Assembly (NCBI GenBank): GCA_021780375.1
Contig: JAJXYT010000195.1
Span: 1 to 45,217 of the forward strand
Length of the DNA: 45,217 nucleotides
Direction of reading: 5' to 3'
DNA from: a bacterium
GTDB lineage: Bacteria > Verrucomicrobiota > Verrucomicrobiia > Limisphaerales > UBA11358
Shown here: one piece after another, positions 1-7,197 of the stretch
Layout: the number at the start of each line of letters is the position of its first letter
Numbering within the stretch: the stretch's first letter is position 1
The notes under the pieces: generated by a model
The model's input: only the letters and a program-made list of their open reading frames with translations
Databases searched by the model: none
Told to the model about the DNA's origin: nothing
Position numbers and translations under genes: made by a program

Positions 1-1
1 C

Positions 2-1003
2 GACCGAATCGACGCCCGGTACCAACCCGAGGCCAGACCGACGCGCAAGGGCCGGGAAACGATTGGGGTTCAAGGGATTTTTGGCAGCTTCCAGTTGCAG
101 CGGGATTACTACTACCACGAGGGCAAGGACCAGGGCCATTATCCGGTGGCCGCCGCGCTGGGTTGGGAGGTGGGTTATACACCCGCTCCAGCCAAGCTCA
201 TCTGTCTGGAAGGAGCCGATGAGCCAACCTGCCAGAAAGCTCAACGGCATTTGGAGCAGACCGGCGGCAGCGCCGTCTGGGCGCGGTAGATTCAACGGGT
301 CGTCCAGCGCGTGGGTGGCAGCGCCCAAATCTGGCAGGAACGCCAAGCCCAACCGGTGCGGGACGATGAAGCGACGACCTATGTTTCCAGTTTCAAGTCC
401 ATTGATGCTTTCGGTCCGCTGTTGCGCCAGGAAGCGATTCGCCGCGGCATGGGCAGCGCCGGCAAAGTGGTCGTGCTCATCGACGGGGCGGCGGGCCTGG
501 AAAACATGGGAAGACAATGCTTCAAGGACTACCCGCAAATCGTGGACTTCTTCCACGCCATGGAGCACGCCGGCCACGTTCTCGATGCGTTGATCGGCAA
601 ATCCCATCCTGAATATAAAAAGCAGCTTCGGCGTTGGGCCAAGCGGCTGCTCAAAGACAAAGTCCAGTCATTGATCAAAGAAGTGCGCCAACAATCCGCT
701 GGCAAACCGCAGTCAGCCGCCGTCGAGCAGGCACTGGGTTACTTCGTTCGCAACGTGAGCCGGATGCAATATGGAACCTTTCGGGCAGCGGGCTACTTCA
801 TTGGCTCAGGTGTGGTCGAAGCCGGCTGCAAGACCGTCATTGGCGGTCGCTGTAAACAATCAGGCATGTTCGGGTCGCAGTCCGGAGCCGAAAATATCCT
901 CGCCCTGCGCTGCATTCACAGCAGCCGTCGCCTCGAAGACTTTTGGAAATATAGGCTAAATGAACAGGCTGCTCACAACGATGCCCTACCACTGGCAGCA
1001 TGA
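2..1003 (+). pseudogene. ISKra4-family transposase, 5'-truncated by the window and interrupted by a stop
   Basis: The reading frame is open from base 2 to an in-frame TAG at 287-289 and then continues without a frame change to 1003. The C-terminal part (about 311-1003) has the features I associate with ISKra4-type transposases: an acidic VLIDGAAG segment, an FFHAMEHAGHVLDAL segment and the terminal GSGVVEAGCKTVIGGR / GAENILALRC block. The upstream part (YYYHEGKDQG, GWEVGYTP) reads as the middle of the same protein. The N-terminus lies outside the window. The premature stop makes activity unlikely unless it is suppressed. I could not delimit the right end of the element; the sequence after 1003 shows no clear terminal repeat. 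It sits directly upstream of a toxin-antitoxin pair and a broken glycosyltransferase gene, so this corner is rearranged. Confidence 0.8.
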
Positions 1004-1089
1004 ATGAAGAATTTTGTCTCACACCCCGCGGGAGTGGCCGGACCAATTTTAGCTGGCGTCGGCTTCACAAACGTGTTAAAAATAGCTGG

Positions 1090-1120
1090 TAACTGGTCAA
1101 TTTAATTGAGGTATAAGTTA
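1090..1120 (+). promoter_or_regulatory. Nested palindromes upstream of the antitoxin, probable autoregulatory operator
   Basis: TAACT at 1090-1094 is mirrored by AGTTA at 1116-1120, which touches the antitoxin ATG. Between them CAATT-T-AATTG (1098-1108) is a second perfect inverted repeat. GAGG at 1108-1111 could be the ribosome binding site. Phd/YefM antitoxins commonly repress their own operon by binding such palindromes; that this one is bound is inferred. Confidence 0.45.
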
Positions 1121-1383
1121 TGGAAAGCGTCACTGCATTGGAAGCCAAGACCCGGTTTGGCCAACTCCTTGAAAGGGTTGCCCAAGGCGAGGAGGTCATC
1201 ATTACCCGGCACGAAAAGCCGGTCGCGCGCCTGATGCCCGAAGGCCGCCGCAACCTGCAATCCGTGCGCGCGGCGGTCGCCGGCCTTTTTGAGTTGCGCG
1301 GGCAGATTTCCGGCCGGCACAAAGGAGCGGCGAAAGCCACTGCGGCGGAGGTTAAATCCTGGATTGGGGAGGGACGGCGTTGA
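1120..1383 (+). CDS. Phd/YefM-family type II antitoxin
   Basis: This 87-residue protein begins with the Phd/YefM signature: ALEAKTRFGQLLERV followed by GEEVIITRHEKPVARLMP (residues about 6-42), the N-terminal DNA-binding and dimerisation fold. The C-terminal tail (VKSWIGEGRR) is the part expected to wrap around and inhibit the toxin. The stop codon overlaps the start of the PIN-domain gene by 4 nt, the usual translational coupling of such modules. Expected role: neutralise the toxin and repress the operon through the palindromes just upstream. Family assignment is firm; partner specificity is inferred from adjacency. Confidence 0.88.
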   Translation: MESVTALEAKTRFGQLLERVAQGEEVIITRHEKPVARLMPEGRRNLQSVRAAVAGLFELRGQISGRHKGAAKATAAEVKSWIGEGRR

Positions 1384-1796
1384 GCGCCGGTTTTATCGTG
1401 GATGCGTCCGTCGGCTTTGCCTGGGTCCATCCTAGTCAGGCTACCCTTGAAACTGATCGTTGGTTGAATGCCGTCGCCGCCGGAGCCAGGGTGATCGTGC
1501 CGTCCCTGTGGTTTTTGGAAATGGCGAATGTGCTCTTGATGGCGCAACGCCGCCACCGGCTCACGGCCATGCAACGGAAGGCGGCTTTGGAGAAATTGGC
1601 CGCCATGCAATTCACGGTGGACGAAGCCGCCGGGCGAATTGCCTTCGGCAAAGTCAGCGAACTCGCCGAAAAATATGGCCTTACCATCTATGATGCCACC
1701 TATCTCGAACTGGCGTTGCGCCGGTCGCTGCCGCTGGCCTCACGCGACGAAACCTTAAGAAGCGCGGCTAGAGGTTGCGGCCTCAAATCCCCCTGA
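1380..1796 (+). CDS. PIN-domain (VapC-like) ribonuclease toxin
   Basis: This 138-residue PIN protein has all four expected acidic residues: D8 (IVDAS), E47 (FLEMANVL), D105 (IYDATYLELA) and D123 (ASRDETL). They form a magnesium-dependent RNase site in the family; VapC toxins usually cleave tRNA or rRNA. It starts with TTG, whose last two bases are shared with the antitoxin TGA (4-nt overlap TTGA), so translation is coupled. Length is typical. The module lies between an IS remnant and a truncated glycosyltransferase, consistent with mobile origin. The RNA target cannot be deduced. The 3' end overlaps the antisense glycosyltransferase stub. Confidence 0.88.
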   Translation: MSAGFIVDASVGFAWVHPSQATLETDRWLNAVAAGARVIVPSLWFLEMANVLLMAQRRHRLTAMQRKAALEKLAAMQFTVDEAAGRIAFGKVSELAEKYGLTIYDATYLELALRRSLPLASRDETLRSAARGCGLKSP

Positions 1797-2039
1797 AGAC
1801 GCGGCGTTCGAATGCGTAGCACGGGAAAACCGATCACGGTCCACCCACGGCACACGGTCCATGAATGACGTGATGTGCGCGGCGACGGCGACGTGCAGTT
1901 CCGCCTGCGGATACGCCGGCCGCACCATCCAGAGTGCCGGCAGCAAATGAACGGTGTCGCCGAGAAAACCGAGGCCGAGGACCATGACCTTTTTCGCGTT
2001 GCGCGTCCGCTCGAAGAACTGAATGGCACCGCCAGTCAT
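1755..2039 (-). pseudogene. N-terminal stub of a GT9 heptosyltransferase-like gene
   Basis: On the minus strand 94 residues start with KVMVLGLGFLGDTVHLLPAL and continue AELHVAVAAHITSFMDRVPWVD. This is the N-terminal Rossmann segment of ADP-heptose:LPS heptosyltransferase-like enzymes (GT9). Similarity stops around base 1815; the last 20 or so residues are junk that runs antisense into the PIN toxin gene. GT9 proteins are normally about 340 residues, so about three quarters is missing, including the nucleotide-sugar-binding C-terminal domain. The start overlaps the stop of the 52-residue gene upstream by 4 nt, so this was a normal operon gene before being cut off. An intact GT9 gene lies at 4529-5563. 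Confidence 0.75.
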
Positions 2040-2194
2040 GCTTGCATGGACTGGATCGCTTCAATTTGCCGCCACGCCTCGTCGTCGGTGAGCATTTGCA
2101 ATTCGTGGCGCTTCATCTCCGCGAGCGCGACGGCGGCACGACGCCACTGCGCCATCCAGCGGCGCTGTTCTTCCGGGGTCGCGGCCAGTTTCAT
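2036..2194 (-). CDS. Small hypothetical protein (52 aa) upstream of the GT9 stub
   Basis: A 52-residue ORF starts MKLAATPEEQRRWMAQWRR and ends IEAIQSMQA. It is rich in Arg, Glu and Ala and probably almost wholly helical, with no membrane segment. It overlaps the GT9 fragment by ATGA (2036-2039), which supports a real translated gene in a former operon. AAGGAAATTG-like sequence precedes the start on the minus strand only loosely, so the ribosome binding site is weak. I do not know its function. Confidence 0.55.
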   Translation of the reverse strand: MKLAATPEEQRRWMAQWRRAAVALAEMKRHELQMLTDDEAWRQIEAIQSMQA

Positions 2195-2295
2195 TGAAGG
2201 AAATTGTAGCAGAGTCGTCCGCGAGCGTCAGGCGGAAAATGATTTATCGGGAAGGTCCGATTTCCAACCCTGGCGCCGCATGGGGGCCGTGAACT

Positions 2296-2371
2296 GGAAG
2301 CGCCGGCATCTTGCCGGCGACTTTCTTCAATTCACAGCGGCGCGACAGGCCGGCGGGAGGCCGGCACTCCC
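2296..2371. repeat. REP-like palindromic element, family A (GCGCCGGC type)
   Basis: The left arm reads GGAAGCGCCGGCATCTTGCC and the right arm GGAGGCCGGCACTCCC, with an unrelated spacer. The same design recurs at 9877-9949 and 42687-42761 in this window. It lies in the 380-bp gap 2195-2574, which otherwise contains only the family B element. Confidence 0.7.
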
Positions 2372-2418
2372 AAGGCAGATTCACGGAGAACCCAACAAAA
2401 AGGTAGTGGGTCACGTTT

Positions 2419-2499
2419 GGTGGGGCGAGACTGCTGACGAGCCGCCGCCGTTTCGTTTTGGCGTGCCGTGTCCGGCTGGCGAGGACGCCCACCCCACCC
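2419..2499 (-). repeat. Family B inverted-terminal element, left copy
   Basis: It starts GGTGGGGCGAGACTGCTGAC and ends GAGGACGCCCACCCCACC, so the ends are inverted repeats of each other. Its reverse complement matches the element at 4424-4512 over nearly its whole length (GCGTCCTCGC near one end, GGCGGCTCGTCAG near the other). The two copies are therefore in opposite orientation on the two sides of the ABC transporter gene. Confidence 0.75.
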
Positions 2500-2574
2500 A
2501 AATTGCAAATTAATCTAACGCCAACAAAAACGCTCGCTTTCTTCCCTTGACCGCCAACAATATGTTGACCGTCA

Positions 2575-4395
2575 ATGACAAAGTTTTTGCTCAGAGTCTG
2601 GGGCCTGGCCAAACCTTACCGGCTGCGATTGTATCTCGGGGTGCTGGCCGGTGTCCTCACGGGGCTGGTGTCGCCGCTGGTGATCGGGACGGTCATGTTC
2701 GTCTATAGCGCCGTGTTTCCCTCGCCGGATCAATCGGGGATGGCGCAATTGCCGATGCAAAAACTGCCCCTGTTCGTGCAACAATGGTTCTTCGCGGCGC
2801 GCCAGGCGTTGGAAAGCAGCGTGCAAACCCATCCGTGGACGGTGATGGCATTGATCACAGCCATCCCGTTCATCATGCTGTTGAGCGGCATTCTCGGCTA
2901 CCTCAATATTTATCTTCTGCAATGGGTGGCCAGCCGCGCGGTGGCCGACATGCGCGTCCAACTTTTCCGGCATTTGCTGGATTTGTCCGCCGGCTTTTAC
3001 AGCAAGAATTCCTCCGGCGAGCTCATCTCGCGGGTCATCAACGACACGGTCGCGCTGCAAAACATCCTCAACAACGCGGTCTCGGTAATCGTCCGCGATC
3101 CGGTTTCATTGATCGGCGTCCTGGTCTTTCTCTTGTGGCAACAGCCCAAATTGACGCTCATCACCATGGTCGCCCTGCCGGCGGTCATGATCCCCATCAT
3201 TATTTATAACCGCAAAATCCGCCGTTCCAGCCGTGAAGCCCAAACGCTGGTCGCCGAACTGACGCGAACCATGACCGAATCCTTCACCGGCCACCGCATT
3301 GTCAAAGCCTACAACCTTGAACCCATCGTGACCGGGCAGTTTAAAAACGCAGCCCGCCGATTCGTCAGCCAATACATGCGCATCGTTCGCGCCAGCAGCA
3401 TCCCCGGCCCCCTGATTGAATTTTTCGGTTCCTGCGGCGTGGCACTGTTGCTGGCCTACTTGATTTATGGGCCGGAACACCACCCCAATCCCACCGTTTT
3501 CCTGCAACTGATCGGCAGCATCTTTTTCATGTATCGGCCTTTGAAAAACCTGACGCAATTGCAGAATCAAATCGTCCAGGCGCGTGCCGCCAGCGAACGC
3601 GCCTTCGCCTTGCTCGACACGCAAGCCACGGTGGTTGAACCCGCCCGGCCCCGGAAACTGCAGGCCGCCGGCACGGATATTCATTTCGACCACGTCCATT
3701 TTTCCTACGGTGAGAAAGTCGCGCTGCACGACATCAATCTGGAAATTCAACCCGGCCAACTCGTGGCGCTCGTCGGCGCCAGCGGCTCCGGCAAAACTAC
3801 ACTGGCCAACCTGCTGCTCCGCTTTTATGACCCGGCACAGGGCACCATTCGTATCGGTGGCGAGGACCTTCGCGACGTTTCCACCCGCGACCTCCGCAGC
3901 CAAATCGCCGTCGTTACTCAGGAAACCATTTTGTTCGATGACACCGTGCGCCGGAACATTGAACTGGGCCGGCCTGGCGCGACGAATGATGAAATTGTCG
4001 CCGCCGCCAAACATGCCTACGCCTATGATTTCATCATGCAGCGACCGGAGGGTTTTGAGGCCGTCATCGGCGAAAAGGGCGTGATGCTCTCCGGTGGCCA
4101 ACGCCAAAGGATTGCCATTGCCCGGGCCGTCCTGCGCAATGCCCCCATCCTCGTGCTGGATGAAGCCACGAGCGCACTGGACACGGAATCCGAACGGGCG
4201 GTGCAGGCGGCGCTGGACGAGTTGATGAAGGGGCGCACGACCATTTGCATTGCCCACCGGCTCTCGACCATTCTGCACGCGGATTTGATCGTCGTGCTCG
4301 AACAGGGCCGCATCGTGGAAACCGGCCGCCATGAAGAGCTCGTCCAGCGCGGCGGCGTTTATCAGAAACTTTACGAACTGCAATTCTCGTCGTGA
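2575..4395 (+). CDS. MsbA-like ABC exporter (fused permease and ATPase)
   Basis: This 606-residue half-transporter has an N-terminal membrane domain (residues about 1-330, hydrophobic helices from LYLGVLAGVLTGLVSPL onward) and a C-terminal ATPase. Visible motifs: Walker A GASGSGKTT (about 401-409), signature LSGGQ (505-509), Walker B ILVLDE with D529/E530, and switch histidine H561 in IAHRLS. Length and architecture fit the MsbA/lipid-exporter group, which works as a homodimer in the inner membrane. The next gene is a GT9 glycosyltransferase, so lipid A-core or another glycolipid is a plausible substrate, but that is inference. It could equally be a drug or peptide exporter. ATG is preceded by a short AT-rich stretch without a strong ribosome binding site. 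Confidence 0.9.
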   Translation: MTKFLLRVWGLAKPYRLRLYLGVLAGVLTGLVSPLVIGTVMFVYSAVFPSPDQSGMAQLPMQKLPLFVQQWFFAARQALESSVQTHPWTVMALITAIPFIMLLSGILGYLNIYLLQWVASRAVADMRVQLFRHLLDLSAGFYSKNSSGELISRVINDTVALQNILNNAVSVIVRDPVSLIGVLVFLLWQQPKLTLITMVALPAVMIPIIIYNRKIRRSSREAQTLVAELTRTMTESFTGHRIVKAYNLEPIVTGQFKNAARRFVSQYMRIVRASSIPGPLIEFFGSCGVALLLAYLIYGPEHHPNPTVFLQLIGSIFFMYRPLKNLTQLQNQIVQARAASERAFALLDTQATVVEPARPRKLQAAGTDIHFDHVHFSYGEKVALHDINLEIQPGQLVALVGASGSGKTTLANLLLRFYDPAQGTIRIGGEDLRDVSTRDLRSQIAVVTQETILFDDTVRRNIELGRPGATNDEIVAAAKHAYAYDFIMQRPEGFEAVIGEKGVMLSGGQRQRIAIARAVLRNAPILVLDEATSALDTESERAVQAALDELMKGRTTICIAHRLSTILHADLIVVLEQGRIVETGRHEELVQRGGVYQKLYELQFSS

Positions 4396-4423
4396 GTCGG
4401 GAGTGGTACATTTTACAGCTTTC

Positions 4424-4512
4424 GGTGGGGCGAGCGTCCTCGCGAGCCGGATCCGGCGTGTCAAATCCCGCATCTGCGGGGGATGGCGGCTCGTCAGTAG
4501 CCTCGCCCCACC
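4424..4512 (+). repeat. Family B inverted-terminal element, right copy
   Basis: It begins GGTGGGGCGAGCGTCCTCGC and ends CAGTAGCCTCGCCCCACC, with terminal inverted repeats and an internal GC-rich hairpin (CCCGCATCTGCGGG). It is an inverted copy of 2419-2499. It fills most of the gap between the ABC gene and the GT9 gene, so a stem-loop would form in a shared transcript. Confidence 0.75.
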
Positions 4513-4528
4513 AAGCCAGAGACTACGC

Positions 4529-5563
4529 ATGAGCGCGCGGCCTGAAAAAATCCTCGCCTTGCAGTTCAAATACTTTGGTGATGCCGTGCTGCTCACGCCG
4601 GCACTCCGTGCCCTGCGTGCTCATTTTCCCGCCGGCGAATTGCACCTGCTGGTGCCGGAGGAAATCGCGCCCATTTTCAATCATTTGCCCTGGCTGGATC
4701 GCTTATGGCGGATGCCACGCGAGCGCGGTCGTGCCCGGTTCAGCCAGAGCTGGCCAATCATTCGCGCCCTGCGCCGTGAACGTTTTGATCGTTCGGTCGA
4801 TTTTACCGGGAATGATCGCGGCGCGATTTTGAGTTTTCTCGTTGGCGCGCGGCAACGACTTGGGCTGCTCAGCCCGGGTGGTTTCCTTGGGCGGCGTTTT
4901 TGTTACAGCCAATGTGCAGCGCCGGCGCCACTCACGCAGCACGAATCGCTGCGTTTGACGCACGTCTTGTCCGCTTGGAATATCGCACCGCCATTTTCGC
5001 CGGAACTTGAAATCCATGCCGACCCGGCTTTGGACGCCCTGGCGGCTGCTTTGCTTCCAGAACGGACCATCCTTTGTCACATGGCTTCGAGCCAGCCAAA
5101 CCGCCAATGGCCGGTCCAGCATTGGGCGGCATTTTATCAACTGGCTGCCGCAACGGGACGGCGACTCGCCTTCACCACTGCCACCGGCGCGCGCGAACAG
5201 TCATTGATAAACGAATTAAAAAAAATCGCGCCGGATGCGCCCACCTTGCCGGTCGTGCCCGATTTATCCCAATTTCTCGCATTGCTGAAACGGGCGGAAG
5301 CTTTCATTTCCGGCGATACCGGCCCGTTGCATTTTGCCGCCGGTTTGGGCGTGCCGACCATTTCATTGTTCGGGCCAAGTTCTCCTGCGCGATGGGCTCC
5401 AGTGGGTGAACGTCATCGGATTTTGACCGGGAGCTTATGTTCCTGTGGCGCTGGTGCGAGCATTTGTCAAAGCGCCAATTTTTGTCTCGCGGCCATTTCG
5501 CCGGAACAGGTCTTCGCCAGTTTGCAAACGCGTCAGGAGATTTCTGCAAAGCCGTTCCGTTGA
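4529..5563 (+). CDS. GT9 family glycosyltransferase (heptosyltransferase-like)
   Basis: Counting from ATG 4529, this is a 344-residue protein of the ADP-heptose:LPS heptosyltransferase superfamily. The N-terminus KILALQFKYFGDAVLLTPAL is the GT9 acceptor-side Rossmann motif. The C-terminal half has SGDTGPLHFAAGLGVPTISLFGPSSP, the usual nucleotide-sugar-binding block. Expected reaction: transfer of a heptose or related sugar from an ADP/NDP donor to the LPS core at the inner face of the cytoplasmic membrane. The frame is open further upstream into the ABC gene, but 4529 is chosen because similarity begins immediately after it and the upstream translation comes from the repeat element. The donor sugar is not determined. 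Confidence 0.87.
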   Translation: MSARPEKILALQFKYFGDAVLLTPALRALRAHFPAGELHLLVPEEIAPIFNHLPWLDRLWRMPRERGRARFSQSWPIIRALRRERFDRSVDFTGNDRGAILSFLVGARQRLGLLSPGGFLGRRFCYSQCAAPAPLTQHESLRLTHVLSAWNIAPPFSPELEIHADPALDALAAALLPERTILCHMASSQPNRQWPVQHWAAFYQLAAATGRRLAFTTATGAREQSLINELKKIAPDAPTLPVVPDLSQFLALLKRAEAFISGDTGPLHFAAGLGVPTISLFGPSSPARWAPVGERHRILTGSLCSCGAGASICQSANFCLAAISPEQVFASLQTRQEISAKPFR

Positions 5564-5568
5564 AGGAC

Positions 5569-5639
5569 GGAGCGCCGGTTTCTGACCCGGCGCGAAAATG
5601 CTGATTTTCTGAACACGCCGGGTCGGAGACCGGCGCTCC
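5569..5639. repeat. REP-like palindrome, family C (ACCCGGCG / CGCCGGGT type)
   Basis: The arms GGAGCGCCGGTTTCTGACCC and GGGTCGGAGACCGGCGCTCC pair almost perfectly around a 30-nt AT-richer loop. It lies between the convergent ends of the GT9 and mpl genes, where it could act as a bidirectional transcription barrier. A close relative sits inside the BshC-like gene at 20500-20573. Confidence 0.75.
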
Positions 5640-5666
5640 GGTGTTGCCGGGGGTTTCGATTCGCAA

Positions 5667-7064
5667 TTATCGCCGATTCAAGCGTTCCAGCAGCTTTCCG
5701 TGAATTCCGCCAAAGCCGCCGTTGCTGAAGATGCAAACGATGTCGCCGCCCAGCAAGTTCCGGGCAACGTGCGCAACGATGGCATCCACGTCCGGCAGAT
5801 AGGCGGCATTTTTGCCGGAAGCTTTTAAATCCTGCATGAGTTTTTCCGGGTTGAGCCGTTCGTCCGCGGCAATCTGTTCCAACCGGGCAACCTCGGCAAC
5901 CACGACCGCGTCGGCGTCGGCGAACGCGCCCGCCAGTTCTGTTTGAAAGACGTTCCGCCGCGTCGTGTTGCTGCGCGGCTCGAAGACGGCCCAGATTTTT
6001 TCGCGCGGGTATTTGATGCGCAACGCCCGCAACGTTTCGCGGATGGCCGTCGGATGATGGCCAAAATCATCCACCACCGTCACACCGCCGGCGATCCCGC
6101 GCACTTCCATGCGGCGCTTGATGCCCTTGAACGTGTCGAGCGCGGATTGAATCTGGTGATTCTTCAATCCGCAATGCTTGGCACAGGCGATGACCGCCAG
6201 CGCGTTCCGCACGTTCAGTTCGCCGACCAGGTTCAGGTGAAATTTAAAGCTCGGAATTTCAAACTCGGTTGCCGTCGGTCCGTAGCGGATATTGAAGGCG
6301 CGAACCTTGCTGTTTTCGCTGAGGCCAAATCGCTGCACCGGACAATGGGTGACGTCCAGCAGTGGCGCGAGGTTCGGGTCATCACCATTGCCCAGCAACA
6401 GGCCGTTGCGCGGCACGAGCCGGATGAAGTGGGAGAAGGTTTTTTTGATGGCGTCCAGGTTTTCAAAAATGTCGGCGTGATCGAATTCGAGGTTGTTGAG
6501 GATGGCAACCTCGGGCAGGTAATGGATGAACTTGCTGCGCTTGTCGAAGAAGGCCGTGTCGTATTCGTCACCTTCGATGATGAACCAGCCGGAGTCCGTG
6601 AATCTCGCGCCCTGGTGCAGATTGTTCGGAATGCCGCCGATCAGATAGCTCGGATTCAGTCCGTTGTGTTCGAAGACCCACGTCAGCAGCGAGGTGGTGG
6701 TGGTCTTGCCGTGCGTGCCGGCGACCACGAGGGAGCGTTTGCCGCGGATGAAAAATTCCTTGAGCAACTCCGGCAGCGAGCAATAACGCAATTTGTGGTC
6801 GAGCACGAATTCCGCCTCCGGATTGCCGCGCGAGATGGCGTTGCCAATGACGACCAGGTCGGGTTTGGACGCAAGGTTCCGCTCGGCATAACCGTTCATC
6901 ACTTCCACCTTCCGCTCTGCCAGAAAGGTGGACATCGGCGGATAAACATTCTGATCCGAGCCGGTGACGGCGAAGCCCTTTTCCTGCATGGCGGCCGCGG
7001 CGGACGCCATGGCTGTGCCGCAGATGCCGACAAAGTGCACCGATTTGATTTCCGATGAAAACAT
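5667..7064 (-). CDS. mpl: UDP-N-acetylmuramate:L-alanyl-gamma-D-glutamyl-meso-diaminopimelate ligase
   Basis: This 465-residue Mur ligase attaches the recycled murein tripeptide to UDP-MurNAc in the cytoplasm, using ATP. The order of domains is the Mur one: an N-terminal UDP-binding Rossmann fold (VHFVGICGTAMASAAAAM), the ATP-binding loop GTHGKTTTTS (residues 116-125), the central EGDEYDTAFFDKRSKF block and a C-terminal domain with DDFGHHPTAI. EGDEYDTAFFDKRSKF and the absence of MurC-specific features favour Mpl over MurC. Murein recycling fits a diderm with peptidoglycan. It is divergent from the PAP2/glycosyltransferase gene at 7198, with a 133-bp intergenic region. A separate murC elsewhere is expected. 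Confidence 0.87.
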   Translation of the reverse strand: MFSSEIKSVHFVGICGTAMASAAAAMQEKGFAVTGSDQNVYPPMSTFLAERKVEVMNGYAERNLASKPDLVVIGNAISRGNPEAEFVLDHKLRYCSLPELLKEFFIRGKRSLVVAGTHGKTTTTSLLTWVFEHNGLNPSYLIGGIPNNLHQGARFTDSGWFIIEGDEYDTAFFDKRSKFIHYLPEVAILNNLEFDHADIFENLDAIKKTFSHFIRLVPRNGLLLGNGDDPNLAPLLDVTHCPVQRFGLSENSKVRAFNIRYGPTATEFEIPSFKFHLNLVGELNVRNALAVIACAKHCGLKNHQIQSALDTFKGIKRRMEVRGIAGGVTVVDDFGHHPTAIRETLRALRIKYPREKIWAVFEPRSNTTRRNVFQTELAGAFADADAVVVAEVARLEQIAADERLNPEKLMQDLKASGKNAAYLPDVDAIVAHVARNLLGGDIVCIFSNGGFGGIHGKLLERLNRR

Positions 7065-7197
7065 GCCGGCGCATTAAACCACGAAGAGACGACGGCACAA
7101 AGTTTTTTGATTCCATGGGGCAAGCCATTTTGAAGGCAAAAACTTTTTATGAAGCTATTCAGTTTTCAACCCGGAATTTCCCGCTACACTGTCGCCA

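Noticed and set aside
3106-4596. Minus-strand ORF of 496 residues across the ABC transporter gene
   Set aside because: It is antisense to a gene with all ABC motifs; its translation has no pattern and skewed composition.
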